From Bacillota bacterium (GTDB taxonomy: Bacteria > Bacillota > Clostridia > Clostridiales > Caloramatoraceae), in assembly GCA_023389275.1 (NCBI GenBank), contig JAEWEN010000001.1:1-9181 (forward strand): DNA of 9,181 bases. Direction: 5' to 3'. The notes under the pieces are model-generated. The model was not told where the DNA came from, did not search any database, and saw nothing but the letters and a program-made list of their open reading frames with translations. The position numbers were made by a program, and so were the translations under genes. Below, piece by piece: positions 1 to 7,682 of this stretch. Position 1 is the first letter of the stretch; each line of letters opens with the position of its first letter.

Positions 1-678
1 GATGCTTTAAAATATATTTTTGAAAACACAGATATAGATGAAAATAGTATTTTAATATCCCACTGTTTTGTAGGGGGGATGAGTAGTACATGTGATTCTG
101 AAAGACCTTTAAGTATAGGAAATGTAGACATTGTAAGTCCTGAAATATTTAAAGATTTTAAATACGTTGCACTAGGACATCTTCATAGACCACAAAAGGT
201 TTTGAGAGAAACAATAAGATATTCAGGTTCACTTTTAAAATACTCAGTATCAGAATACAACCAGAAAAAAAGCGTAACTATAGTTAACATAGATAATGGA
301 AATGTAAATATAGAAACTAAATGCTTAAATTTAAAAAGAGATTTAAGAGTTGTAAAAGGATATTTAAAAGACTTAATAAATCCTAAAAACTACAAAGGAG
401 AAAACCTAGACGACTATGTTTTTGCACATCTTTTAGATGAAGGAGAAGTAGTAGATGCTATAGGAAGTTTAAGAGGTGTTTACAAAAATGTTTTAGGACT
501 TAGAAAAGCTTCAAGGGAAAGAGAAGATGTAGTTTTAGATAATAATAAAAACTATAAGGAAAAGTCTATAGACGATCTTTTTTTAGACTTTTATTTAGAT
601 TTTAAAGAAATAGATGAAAATAGAAAAGACAAAATAATAGATGAGATTAAATCTGTTGCAGAGGAGGTAATTAGTTGA
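1..678 (+). CDS. sbcD: Exonuclease subunit SbcD (Mre11-like), 3' part; 5' end outside window
   Basis: This is the nuclease subunit of the SbcCD complex, a Mn-dependent metallophosphoesterase that, with the SbcC ATPase, cuts DNA hairpins and degrades blocked double-strand ends in the cytoplasm. The reading frame is open from base 1, so the first ATG (79) is internal and about 225 C-terminal residues of a roughly 400-residue protein are seen. Visible residues 20-26 (SHCFVGG) and 59-62 (GHLH) are the last two metal-binding histidine motifs of the phosphoesterase fold. They are followed by the SbcD-typical YSGSLLKYSVSE stretch and then the capping and C-terminal regions. The catalytic Asp and GNHD motifs must lie upstream. 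The stop codon overlaps the start of sbcC by 4 bases (TTGA), so the two are one operon and probably translationally coupled. The family call rests on motifs plus the adjacent sbcC and is very secure. Confidence 0.96.
   Translation, partial: DALKYIFENTDIDENSILISHCFVGGMSSTCDSERPLSIGNVDIVSPEIFKDFKYVALGHLHRPQKVLRETIRYSGSLLKYSVSEYNQKKSVTIVNIDNGNVNIETKCLNLKRDLRVVKGYLKDLINPKNYKGENLDDYVFAHLLDEGEVVDAIGSLRGVYKNVLGLRKASREREDVVLDNNKNYKEKSIDDLFLDFYLDFKEIDENRKDKIIDEIKSVAEEVIS
661..667 (+). promoter_or_regulatory. Ribosome binding site for sbcC, inside the end of sbcD
   Basis: GAGGAGG lies 7 bases before a TTG codon at 675. This strong Shine-Dalgarno sequence decides the start of sbcC, since no ATG or GTG lies nearby and the N-terminus after TTG (MRPLKLKLNAFGPYAG) is the expected SbcC/Rad50 beginning. 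Confidence 0.85.
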
Positions 679-3431
679 GACCTCTAAAATTAAAACTAAA
701 TGCTTTTGGACCATATGCAGGTTTTGAAGAAATAGATTTTACTAAAATGAATAGTATATATTTAATAACAGGACCTACAGGAAGCGGTAAAACAACAATA
801 TTTGATGGAATAAGTTTTGCTTTGTTTGGAAAAACATCAGGTGACACAAGAGATGCTAAAGAGCTAAAAAGCGATTTTGCAAAGGGAGATGAAACCTGTT
901 TTGTAGAGCTTGAGTTTTCACTAAATGGAGAGGTTTACACTATAAGAAGAGAACCTACACAAAGCATGGAAGGAAGAAAAACTAAAAAAGGACATAGTGT
1001 AGAGCTTCACATGCCAGGGGATAAAATTTTAAACAAGGTAAATGAAGTAGAAGAAAAAATAGAAAGTCTCTTAGGACTTAATGCAGAACAGTTTAAACAA
1101 ATTGTAATGCTTCCTCAAGGAGAGTTTAAAAAGCTTATAGAATCATCAACAGAGGAAAAAGAAGTTATATTTAGAAAAATATTTTCAAGTAAAATATACA
1201 AAGATTTTCAAGACAAGCTTAAGGAAAAATACCTTTCTATGAAAAAAGAACTTGAGGTTTTTAGAGAAAGACAATTAACCTTAATAAATAAAATAGAATG
1301 TGGTGAAAATGAATTTTTAAAACAAAAGCTTAATGAAGAAAATTTAAATATAATAGAAATTTTAGATGATACAAAACTTCAAATAGAAAATGATAAAAAA
1401 GAAATAAAAAACATAGAAAAAGAAAAAGCTACTAAAGCTTTAGAGGTAGAAAATTTAACTAAAAATATAGAAAAAATAAAAGCTGTAAACTTAAAAATAG
1501 ATAGGGTAAACTCTTTAAAGTTATCTGAAAAAGAAATTACAAATGTTTTAAGTGAAAAGGAAGAAGCTTTGAAAAAAGAAGAAGAAAGATGTGATGAGAG
1601 AAAGCTTCTTGAGAAAAACTTAAATTCATTAGAAATTCAAATTGAAGGATTTAAAGAATATGAAAAAAACTCTAATAACCTTTTAATTGTTGAGAAAAAC
1701 TTAAAAAATATAACATTATCTTTAAAGGAAATGGAAAATACTAAAAAGGTTAAAAAAGAGAAAATAGAATCTATAGAAAAGTTTTTAGAAAATAATAAAA
1801 ACCTTGATTTAGAAATTTTATCACTTGAAACAAGTTTTAAGGAAAAAACAGATGAAAGAGAAGAGCTTAAGGACTTTTATCTAAAAACCCAAAGTCTTAA
1901 AAAAGATATTTCAAATCATAAAGAGCTTTCTATAAAATATGAAAACATAAGTAGTGATTACATAAAAGCTAGTAATGAGTATGAGTCAAGTGTTGAAACT
2001 ATGAAAAAGCAACAAGCTGGAATACTTGCACTAAACCTTAAAGAAGGAGAGCCTTGTTTAGTATGTGGCTCTACTCACCATCCTTTAAAAGCTAAAATTT
2101 TAAATAGTAGTTTAACAGAAGAGTATATAAAATCATTAAAAGAAAAACTTGAAAACATAAAGGTTTTAAAGGATAAACAGCTTCAAGAAGTATCTTCTAT
2201 AAACGGAAAAATAACAGAGCTTTTAAAAGGTAGTATTTTAGAAGGGTTTAAAAAATATTTAGGAATTGAAAGTTTTAACAAAGATGAAATAGATACTCTT
2301 CAAAAATCTATAATAGAAAAGGGAAGTAAAGTTAAAAGTGAATTAGAAAACCTTGAGAAAAATATAAAAGAGAAAAAGAGTCAGCTAAGTATTAAAAATA
2401 AACAGGTTTTAGAAAAAGAGGCAATAGAAAAAGAAATAGAAGAAATAGAAAAAAACATAAAGCAGCTTGAGATAAATGAAAAAGAAACATTTGCAAAATG
2501 TGAAATATTAAAAGAAGCAAAATCTTCATTTGAAAAAACACTAACCAGTGAAATAAAATCTTTAAAAGACCTTGAGGGTAAAATAATAGAAACTAAAAAT
2601 AAAATAGATTCTATAGAAGAAGCACTTAAAAATGCTATAAAAGAAGAAAAAGAATATAGAGAAAAGCTTTTAAAGGTAAAACAAGAAATAAAAACTTTAG
2701 AAGAAGAAACCTTAAACGATGAAAAAAAGGACTTTGAAAAGCTAGAGGCTTTAAAAGAAGAAATAAAGATAGCATTAAAGGAAATAGAAAATAGAGAAAA
2801 AGTAGTTTACTCAAGGGTAGATAACAATGAAAAAACAATACTTTCGGTAAATGCTATATCAGAAAAAATAAAAGAAAAAGATGAGAAATATAGTATAGTA
2901 TCAGAGCTTTCTAACATAGCAAATGGAAATAACTCTAAAAAAATAACATTTGAAAGATATGTTTTAGCTTATCACTTTAATGAAATATTAGAATATGCAA
3001 ATATAAGATTTAAAGCAATGACAAATGAAAGATATTATCTTGAAAGAAAGCTTGAAATAACAGATGCTAGAAAAGGCCAAGGACTTGACTTTGATGTTTA
3101 TGATAACTATACAGGGAAAACAAGAAGTATAAAAAGTTTATCTGGTGGAGAAAGCTTTAAAGCATCACTTGCACTAGCACTTGGTCTTTCAGATGTAATA
3201 CAGTCAAATTCAGGTGGAGTAAGAATTGAAGCTATGTTTGTAGATGAGGGATTTGGAACATTAGATCCTGAGTCACTTGAAAAAGCTATAGAAACTTTAA
3301 TAGAACTAGGTGCAGGTGGGAAAACTGTAGGTATAATATCTCACGTTGGAGAAATTAAAGAAAGAATATCTTCAAAAATAGAAATACTAAAGGGGCAAAA
3401 AGGAAGCAAAATAAATATATCATTAGAATAG
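675..3431 (+). CDS. sbcC: Exonuclease subunit SbcC (Rad50/SMC-like ATPase)
   Basis: This is the ATPase and DNA-tethering subunit of SbcCD. Translation starts at TTG. The N-terminal ATPase half carries Walker A GPTGSGKT (residues 33-40) and a Q-loop near Q148 (MLPQGEFKKLI). Two long Lys/Glu-rich coiled-coil arms (about 190-460 and 465-745) flank a zinc-hook CLVC at residues 461-464. The C-terminal half holds the ABC signature LSGGES (822-827), Walker B MFVDE (854-858), D-loop GTLD (861-864) and H-loop His890. Every catalytic motif is intact. At 918 residues it is shorter than E. coli SbcC (about 1,050), with the hook almost at the exact centre, so the arms are symmetric but short. It overlaps sbcD by 4 bases and is followed at once by the lipoprotein gene. 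Zinc binding and dimerisation through the hook are family knowledge. Confidence 0.97.
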   Translation: MRPLKLKLNAFGPYAGFEEIDFTKMNSIYLITGPTGSGKTTIFDGISFALFGKTSGDTRDAKELKSDFAKGDETCFVELEFSLNGEVYTIRREPTQSMEGRKTKKGHSVELHMPGDKILNKVNEVEEKIESLLGLNAEQFKQIVMLPQGEFKKLIESSTEEKEVIFRKIFSSKIYKDFQDKLKEKYLSMKKELEVFRERQLTLINKIECGENEFLKQKLNEENLNIIEILDDTKLQIENDKKEIKNIEKEKATKALEVENLTKNIEKIKAVNLKIDRVNSLKLSEKEITNVLSEKEEALKKEEERCDERKLLEKNLNSLEIQIEGFKEYEKNSNNLLIVEKNLKNITLSLKEMENTKKVKKEKIESIEKFLENNKNLDLEILSLETSFKEKTDEREELKDFYLKTQSLKKDISNHKELSIKYENISSDYIKASNEYESSVETMKKQQAGILALNLKEGEPCLVCGSTHHPLKAKILNSSLTEEYIKSLKEKLENIKVLKDKQLQEVSSINGKITELLKGSILEGFKKYLGIESFNKDEIDTLQKSIIEKGSKVKSELENLEKNIKEKKSQLSIKNKQVLEKEAIEKEIEEIEKNIKQLEINEKETFAKCEILKEAKSSFEKTLTSEIKSLKDLEGKIIETKNKIDSIEEALKNAIKEEKEYREKLLKVKQEIKTLEEETLNDEKKDFEKLEALKEEIKIALKEIENREKVVYSRVDNNEKTILSVNAISEKIKEKDEKYSIVSELSNIANGNNSKKITFERYVLAYHFNEILEYANIRFKAMTNERYYLERKLEITDARKGQGLDFDVYDNYTGKTRSIKSLSGGESFKASLALALGLSDVIQSNSGGVRIEAMFVDEGFGTLDPESLEKAIETLIELGAGGKTVGIISHVGEIKERISSKIEILKGQKGSKINISLE

Positions 3432-3440
3432 GTGAAACAT

Positions 3441-4160
3441 ATGAAAAAAATAGCTTTAATATTAATAATGTGTAGTTTGATTTTTACAACAGGATGTGTA
3501 AGTGGATATATTAGGCTATCTATAAATACTGATACATCTTCAGATGTTAAAATGAAAATTCTAGTAAATAAAACTATACAATCACTTATTCCGGAGAGTA
3601 AAAATCCTATATATAATTTAAAAAATGATTTAATAGATGCTCAGTTTAAAGTAAGTGATATTAATGAATATGAAAAATCAGGTATATTAGTAGAAAAAAG
3701 ATTTGAGGATTTAGAAGAGTTAAATTTAACTTTAGAAAAAATAAAATACCAGATAAATGGGTCTAAAGCTGAAACAGTAGCAAACATTCAAAAAGATGAA
3801 ATGTTTACTGTAGATAAAGGATTGTTTTCTGATATTTACTATGTAGATTTAAGAGTGGACCTTGGGAAACTTACACCAGATGACGGTATTACTAAGTTTT
3901 TAAGTAAAGCAGTTATGAATAGTGTAGATTTTAAATTTATATTAGATACTCCAATAAAGCCTTTAATGAGTAATGCAACTAATGTATATAATAATGGGAA
4001 AACCATGGAATGGACTATTGTTCCTCTTGAAGAAAACATATTTCAACTACAAATTAAAGTACCTAATGTAGGGGCAATAGCTATAGCGAGTATTTTAGCA
4101 GTAGCCTTAATAGGAATAGGTATTTGGCTTATTTTAAGAAAAAGAAAATTAAATAAATAG
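3441..4160 (+). CDS. Putative lipoprotein with C-terminal membrane anchor (LppM/DUF3153-like)
   Basis: The 239-residue protein has a lipoprotein signal peptide: positively charged MKK, a hydrophobic stretch, and a lipobox-like TTGC with Cys19 as the expected lipidated residue. An extracytoplasmic domain of about 190 residues follows. It is rich in short beta-type segments and has few conserved-looking motifs. A second hydrophobic helix (about 211-232) ends in RKRKLNK, which should stay inside the cell, so the domain would be held outside by both ends. ATG 3441 is chosen because AGGTG (3430-3434) sits 6 bases before it; the in-frame GTG at 3432 directly follows the sbcC stop and has no Shine-Dalgarno sequence. 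The layout resembles LppM-domain (DUF3153) proteins, but this is from memory of architecture rather than a search. Function unknown. Its place behind sbcC implies co-transcription, not necessarily a DNA repair role. Confidence 0.85.
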   Translation: MKKIALILIMCSLIFTTGCVSGYIRLSINTDTSSDVKMKILVNKTIQSLIPESKNPIYNLKNDLIDAQFKVSDINEYEKSGILVEKRFEDLEELNLTLEKIKYQINGSKAETVANIQKDEMFTVDKGLFSDIYYVDLRVDLGKLTPDDGITKFLSKAVMNSVDFKFILDTPIKPLMSNATNVYNNGKTMEWTIVPLEENIFQLQIKVPNVGAIAIASILAVALIGIGIWLILRKRKLNK

Positions 4161-4165
4161 TTTAT

Positions 4166-4190
4166 AAAAAGCCCTTTATAAGGGCTTTTT
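4166..4190 (+). terminator. Intrinsic terminator of the sbcDC-lipoprotein operon; copy 1 of a 25-bp repeat
   Basis: A perfect inverted repeat (AAAAAGCCCTT, TAT loop, AAGGGCTTTTT) with a GC core of 4 pairs and a run of T residues (4186-4192) starts 5 bases after the lipoprotein stop. The same 25 bases recur at 4889-4913. The 3' arm supplies the only AAGGG upstream of the kinase start, and TAA at 4179-4181 is the in-frame stop that bounds the kinase frame. Confidence 0.92.
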
Positions 4191-4193
4191 TTC

Positions 4194-4904
4194 TTGGGGA
4201 GCTTTATTGATAAATATAAGGTATTAGATTTTATAGGCGAAGGCAGGTTTGGTATTTGTTATTTAGTATCCTTAGATGAAAAACAATATATTTTAAAAGA
4301 GATAAAAAGAAAGTTTATTAAAAAGGATTTCAATAAAGTTAAAAGTGAAGGAGAGATTCTTTCAACTCTTGATAATCCATTTATACCTAAAATTATAGAT
4401 GTAATAGAAAATGAAATTACATATGCTTGTGTTTTAGAATATATAAAGGGCAAAACAGTGGAAGAAGTTATTTTTGAGGATAAGTATGTATTTTCATTAG
4501 ATGAAATATATAAAATAGGTATAAAAATTATAAATATAGTTAAGTATCTTCACAGTAAAAATATAGTACATAGAGATATAAGGGTACCTAATGTTATTTT
4601 AAATGAAAATAATGTTTATTTAGTTGATTTTGGTCTTGCAAGATTTATTAATAATAAAAAATATAGAGTAGAAGATGATTTTTCTTATATAGGACACTTG
4701 CTACTTCACCTTTATTATACTTCTTATGAAAGCATTAATAAAAAATCAAGACCATGGTATGAAGAGTTAACACTATCTTTAGAAGAAAAAATGTTTTTAA
4801 AAAGACTTTTAGGAATAGATGAGGTATATAAAAATATATATGACTTAGAAAGAGACTTTTTAAATTTAGAAAATATAATGACAAGTAAAAAAAGCCCTTT
4901 ATAA
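4194..4904 (+). CDS. Compact Hanks-type serine/threonine protein kinase-like protein
   Basis: The 236-residue soluble protein has a recognisable kinase fold. It shows a glycine loop GEGRFG (15-20), beta-3 Lys35 (YILKEI), a likely alpha-C Glu52, a catalytic loop HRDIRVPN (126-133, with Asp128 and Asn133, and Arg130 where Ser/Thr kinases usually have Lys) and DFG (145-147). The segment after DFG is unusually short: the subdomain IX-like DDFSYIG follows within about 17 residues and there is no recognisable APE motif. No membrane helix, PASTA or other sensory domain is attached. The start is awkward. TTG 4194 lies just after the terminator, with only AAGGG (4180-4184) as a possible ribosome site; an ATT at 4206 behind GGGGAG (4196-4201) is the alternative; the next in-frame ATG is very far downstream. 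Its stop TAA lies inside the second terminator. Substrate unknown; kinase activity is likely but the missing activation segment leaves doubt. Confidence 0.88.
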   Translation: MGSFIDKYKVLDFIGEGRFGICYLVSLDEKQYILKEIKRKFIKKDFNKVKSEGEILSTLDNPFIPKIIDVIENEITYACVLEYIKGKTVEEVIFEDKYVFSLDEIYKIGIKIINIVKYLHSKNIVHRDIRVPNVILNENNVYLVDFGLARFINNKKYRVEDDFSYIGHLLLHLYYTSYESINKKSRPWYEELTLSLEEKMFLKRLLGIDEVYKNIYDLERDFLNLENIMTSKKSPL

Positions 4905-4913
4905 GGGCTTTTT
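4889..4913. terminator. Bidirectional intrinsic terminator between convergent genes; copy 2 of the 25-bp repeat
   Basis: The 25 bases are identical to 4166-4190. They are preceded by two further A residues, giving a 7-T run when read on the minus strand and a 5-T run on the plus strand. The hairpin serves the kinase gene, whose TAA (4902-4904) sits in it, and the permease gene, whose stop (4912-4914, minus strand) overlaps its edge. Only 7 bases separate the two coding regions. Confidence 0.92.
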
Positions 4914-6891
4914 AACTTACAATTTTATAATACACTTTAGCTGTTAATGTATAGATTAGTGAATAGAATATAGTAAAAACTAATATTGTAAAAACACAGC
5001 ACCATGCAAATAAAGTAGTGTTAGTAAGGTTTAAAGCAGTTAAAAGTTTACTTATCATATTAAAAGCAAATATTATATGAATAGCTGCTGTTACAAGAGG
5101 AAGGAAAAACACAGTTAGCACTTGGCTTTTAATAGATTTTTTAATTTCTGTTTTATCCATACCAACTTTTTGCATAATCTCAAAGCGTTTTTTATCATCA
5201 AATCCTTCAGAGATTTGTTTATAGTATATTATTAAAACTGTTGCCATAATAAATAGTAATCCTAAAAATATTCCTATAAAAAGCAATCCTCCATAAAGAG
5301 AATAAAAATCTTGTCTACTTTCTTCTGCACCTTCAATGTGGTATTCTAGACCACTAGATTTTAATCTTTTTTCTATATTATTTGTTAATTTAATTTGTTT
5401 TTCACTATTTTCATCTAAATCAAATCCACAGTAATATGATAGTTCAGGTGTAGAATTATTTTTATAGTATGTTTTATAAATATCACTAATAGTATTTTCG
5501 TCTTTTACAACAATATAGTAGGTATTAATCATATAAGCAAGTTGACTAGAGCCTATACTTAAAGTATCTAATCTATCTTTAATATTAAACTTTGTATTAT
5601 TAATATTTAGAGTGTCCCCAGCTATATCTCCGCGTATTGTATAAAGTAAAACTTCATTGTTATTTAGCGCTGCTTTTGTATTTTGCATAATATTATATTC
5701 ATCAAGTGGAATAAGGTGAACATGTGCTGCATTTGAATTAGTAGGATTTATAATTTGAGAACTTTTTCCTTCAAACTTATTTCCATTTTGAGCAAATGCA
5801 AAATCCATTGAACGATACTTTACAACATTATTTATCTTAGCATGTTCTTTTCCAGACTCTTCATCTATAATATTATTAATTTTACTTATATCTTCTTTAG
5901 AGACATTTTGTGCATTTACAATTATATTTCTTTCAAATCTTGTTCTTAAAACATCTTCCATTCCAGCATACATAGAAACCGTAGTAGAAAGCATAACTAA
6001 AACACATGTTGATAAAATACATATACTAGCAAGACCTGCTGCATTTTGTTTCATACGATAAATCATACCTGAAACAGAAGTAAAGTGATTTAACTTATAA
6101 TAGTACTTTTTATTTTTCTTTAAAGCTTTTAAAACCACAATGCTTCCAGCTATAAATAAAAAGTAAGTTCCTATTATAACAAGAATAACAGCTATGAAAA
6201 ATAAATTAACTGCATCAAGAGGATTTTTAATTGAAAGTGACATATAATATCCAGATGCTAAACAAATAGTACCAATTACAGCAATTAGCCACTTAGTTTT
6301 AGGCTCTCTTTCACCTGTTTCACTTCCTTTAAGAAGTTCAATAGGATTAGTAAGGTGGACTTGACGAAGAGTATTTAAAAATATTAGGGCAAAAATAATA
6401 CTAAATAAAACTATAGTAGATAAAATAGCTTTAAGTGGCATTTCAAATCCCATTTGTACATTGAAATTTAGTATTTTTAAAAGAAAAAGATATATTAGCT
6501 TATTTAAAACAACTCCACTTAAAATACCAGTTATAAGGCTAAAAATTAAAACATAAATAGTTTCTAAAAAAAGCATTTTAGAAATATGTTTCTTTTCCAT
6601 TCCAAGTATATTAAAAAGACCAAATTCCTTTTTACGACGTTTAGTTAAAAAGCTATTTGTATAAAATAAAAATATAATAGAGAAAAATCCAATAACACAT
6701 GTTCCTAAAAATAAAATGGTTTTTAATGCATCAGAACCTGGAACCTTATCAAGGCCTTTGTTTAAAGATAGGGCATACATAATATAATACATTGATATAG
6801 TTCCTATACAGGTTAAAATATAAGGAAAATATGTTTTAGAGTTTTTCTTAATATTATTTAAAGCAAGTTTTGAATAAAAAAGATTACTCAT
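4912..6891 (-). CDS. BceB-type ABC transporter permease (FtsX family), peptide resistance
   Basis: This is the membrane subunit of a BceAB-type transporter, which protects cell-wall synthesis from peptide antibiotics and helps sense them. The 659-residue protein begins MSNLFYSKLALNNIKKN. It shows about ten hydrophobic helices: four in the first 175 residues including a first FtsX-like unit, two at about 204-256, one at about 288-313, and three at about 533-557, 590-613 and 627-650. Between helices 7 and 8 lies a hydrophilic domain of about 215 residues, the hallmark of BceB proteins. After helix 8 comes YYKQISEGFDDKKRFEIMQKVGM, a stretch typical of the family. Start ATG 6891 is preferred over TTG 6912 because AGGTGG lies 8 bases upstream of it. 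It overlaps the ATPase gene by 8 bases, so the two are coupled. The actual peptide ligand cannot be read from sequence. Confidence 0.93.
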   Translation of the reverse strand: MSNLFYSKLALNNIKKNSKTYFPYILTCIGTISMYYIMYALSLNKGLDKVPGSDALKTILFLGTCVIGFFSIIFLFYTNSFLTKRRKKEFGLFNILGMEKKHISKMLFLETIYVLIFSLITGILSGVVLNKLIYLFLLKILNFNVQMGFEMPLKAILSTIVLFSIIFALIFLNTLRQVHLTNPIELLKGSETGEREPKTKWLIAVIGTICLASGYYMSLSIKNPLDAVNLFFIAVILVIIGTYFLFIAGSIVVLKALKKNKKYYYKLNHFTSVSGMIYRMKQNAAGLASICILSTCVLVMLSTTVSMYAGMEDVLRTRFERNIIVNAQNVSKEDISKINNIIDEESGKEHAKINNVVKYRSMDFAFAQNGNKFEGKSSQIINPTNSNAAHVHLIPLDEYNIMQNTKAALNNNEVLLYTIRGDIAGDTLNINNTKFNIKDRLDTLSIGSSQLAYMINTYYIVVKDENTISDIYKTYYKNNSTPELSYYCGFDLDENSEKQIKLTNNIEKRLKSSGLEYHIEGAEESRQDFYSLYGGLLFIGIFLGLLFIMATVLIIYYKQISEGFDDKKRFEIMQKVGMDKTEIKKSIKSQVLTVFFLPLVTAAIHIIFAFNMISKLLTALNLTNTTLFAWCCVFTILVFTIFYSLIYTLTAKVYYKIVS

Positions 6892-7651
6892 TTTCTCCAC
6901 CACCTGTTGCAAGTATGGTTAGTGTATCTGATATTTTTTGGTACATTTCATCATTTGTCATAGATGCTTTATATATTTGATGAAAAACTTCACCGTCTTT
7001 AATAAACAATACTCTTTTAGCATGGCTTGCAGCTTTAGTACTGTGAGTTACCATAAGAATAGTTTGACCTTCATTATTTATATCTGTAAATAATTTTAAA
7101 AGCTCATCAGTAGAGCGAGAGTCAAGTGCGCCTGTTGGTTCATCTGCAAGAATAAGTTTTGGGTTTGTTATTAATGCACGGGCAACAGCAGCTCTTTGTT
7201 TTTGTCCCCCTGAAACCTCATATGGAAACTTATTAAGAATACCTTCTATTCCAAGCTTTTTAGAAATAGGTTTTAAAAGAGTATCCATTTCATCAAAGTT
7301 TTTACCTGATAAAACAAGTGGAAGAAAAATATTATCTTGAAGAGAAAAAGTATCAAGTAAATTAAAATCCTGAAATACAAATCCAAGATTTTTACGACGA
7401 AAAGCTGATATTTCCTTTTCTTTAAGAGAAACAATGTTTTTTCCTTCTAATAAAACCTCACCGCTTGTTGGTTTATCAAGTGATGCTAAAATATTTAAAA
7501 GAGTTGTTTTCCCAGAACCAGACTCTCCCATAATAGCTACATATTCACCTTCTTCAACAGAAAAACACACATTAGATAATGCCTTAACATGGTTGTTACC
7601 AAAACGTGTTGTATAAACTTTCTTTAGATTATTTACTTCTAATATTCCCAT
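6884..7651 (-). CDS. BceA-type ABC transporter ATP-binding protein
   Basis: This cytoplasmic ATPase of 255 residues energises the neighbouring BceB-type permease. All motifs are intact: Walker A GESGSGKT (42-49), Q-loop Gln94 in FVFQDFN, signature VSGGQKQR (146-153), Walker B and D-loop LILADEPTGALD (166-177) and H-loop His203. The sequence belongs to the MacB/LolD/BceA group of small ATPases; assignment to BceA rests on the partner permease and the adjacent two-component system. ATG 7651 has a strong GGGAGG 8 bases upstream (plus-strand 7660-7665). Its last codons overlap the permease start. It is separated by 113 bases from the histidine kinase gene and has its own putative promoter and operator, so it can be expressed apart from the regulator genes. 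Confidence 0.95.
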   Translation of the reverse strand: MGILEVNNLKKVYTTRFGNNHVKALSNVCFSVEEGEYVAIMGESGSGKTTLLNILASLDKPTSGEVLLEGKNIVSLKEKEISAFRRKNLGFVFQDFNLLDTFSLQDNIFLPLVLSGKNFDEMDTLLKPISKKLGIEGILNKFPYEVSGGQKQRAAVARALITNPKLILADEPTGALDSRSTDELLKLFTDINNEGQTILMVTHSTKAASHAKRVLFIKDGEVFHQIYKASMTNDEMYQKISDTLTILATGGGENE

Positions 7652-7682
7652 AAAAATAACCTCCCTTGTTTTTGTTAAATTT

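Noticed and set aside
79..678. SbcD as a complete 199-residue protein starting at ATG 79
   Set aside because: The frame is open back to base 1 and codes conserved SbcD residues (ILISHCFVGG) before that ATG, so the gene simply enters from outside the window.
2635..2838. Leu/Phe-rich minus-strand frame inside sbcC
   Set aside because: It is the antisense image of Lys/Glu-rich coiled-coil codons, with no ribosome site of its own. The short frames at 3839-4039, 4259-4453, 7434-7616 and 8042-8257 are rejected likewise as antisense shadows.
1300..2900. Repeated GAAAAA/AAAGAA tracts in sbcC as tandem repeats or frameshift sites
   Set aside because: They are irregular and follow from Lys/Glu-rich coiled coil in an AT-rich genome; the frame stays intact to the C-terminal ATPase motifs.
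4194..4904. PrkC/PknB-type kinase of the cell wall-sensing class
   Set aside because: No membrane helix or PASTA repeats follow the kinase domain, and no PrpC-type phosphatase gene is adjacent.
6892..6912. Upstream TTG start for the permease (MQQVVEK leader)
   Set aside because: The ATG at 6891 has a well-placed AGGTGG and begins the family-typical MSNLFYSKLALNN; the longer form would put the ribosome site inside the coding region.
4912..7651. MacB or LolCDE type exporter
   Set aside because: MacB-type permeases have four helices; this one has about ten with a large domain between helices 7 and 8, plus an adjacent intramembrane-sensing kinase and OmpR-type regulator, which fits BceAB.
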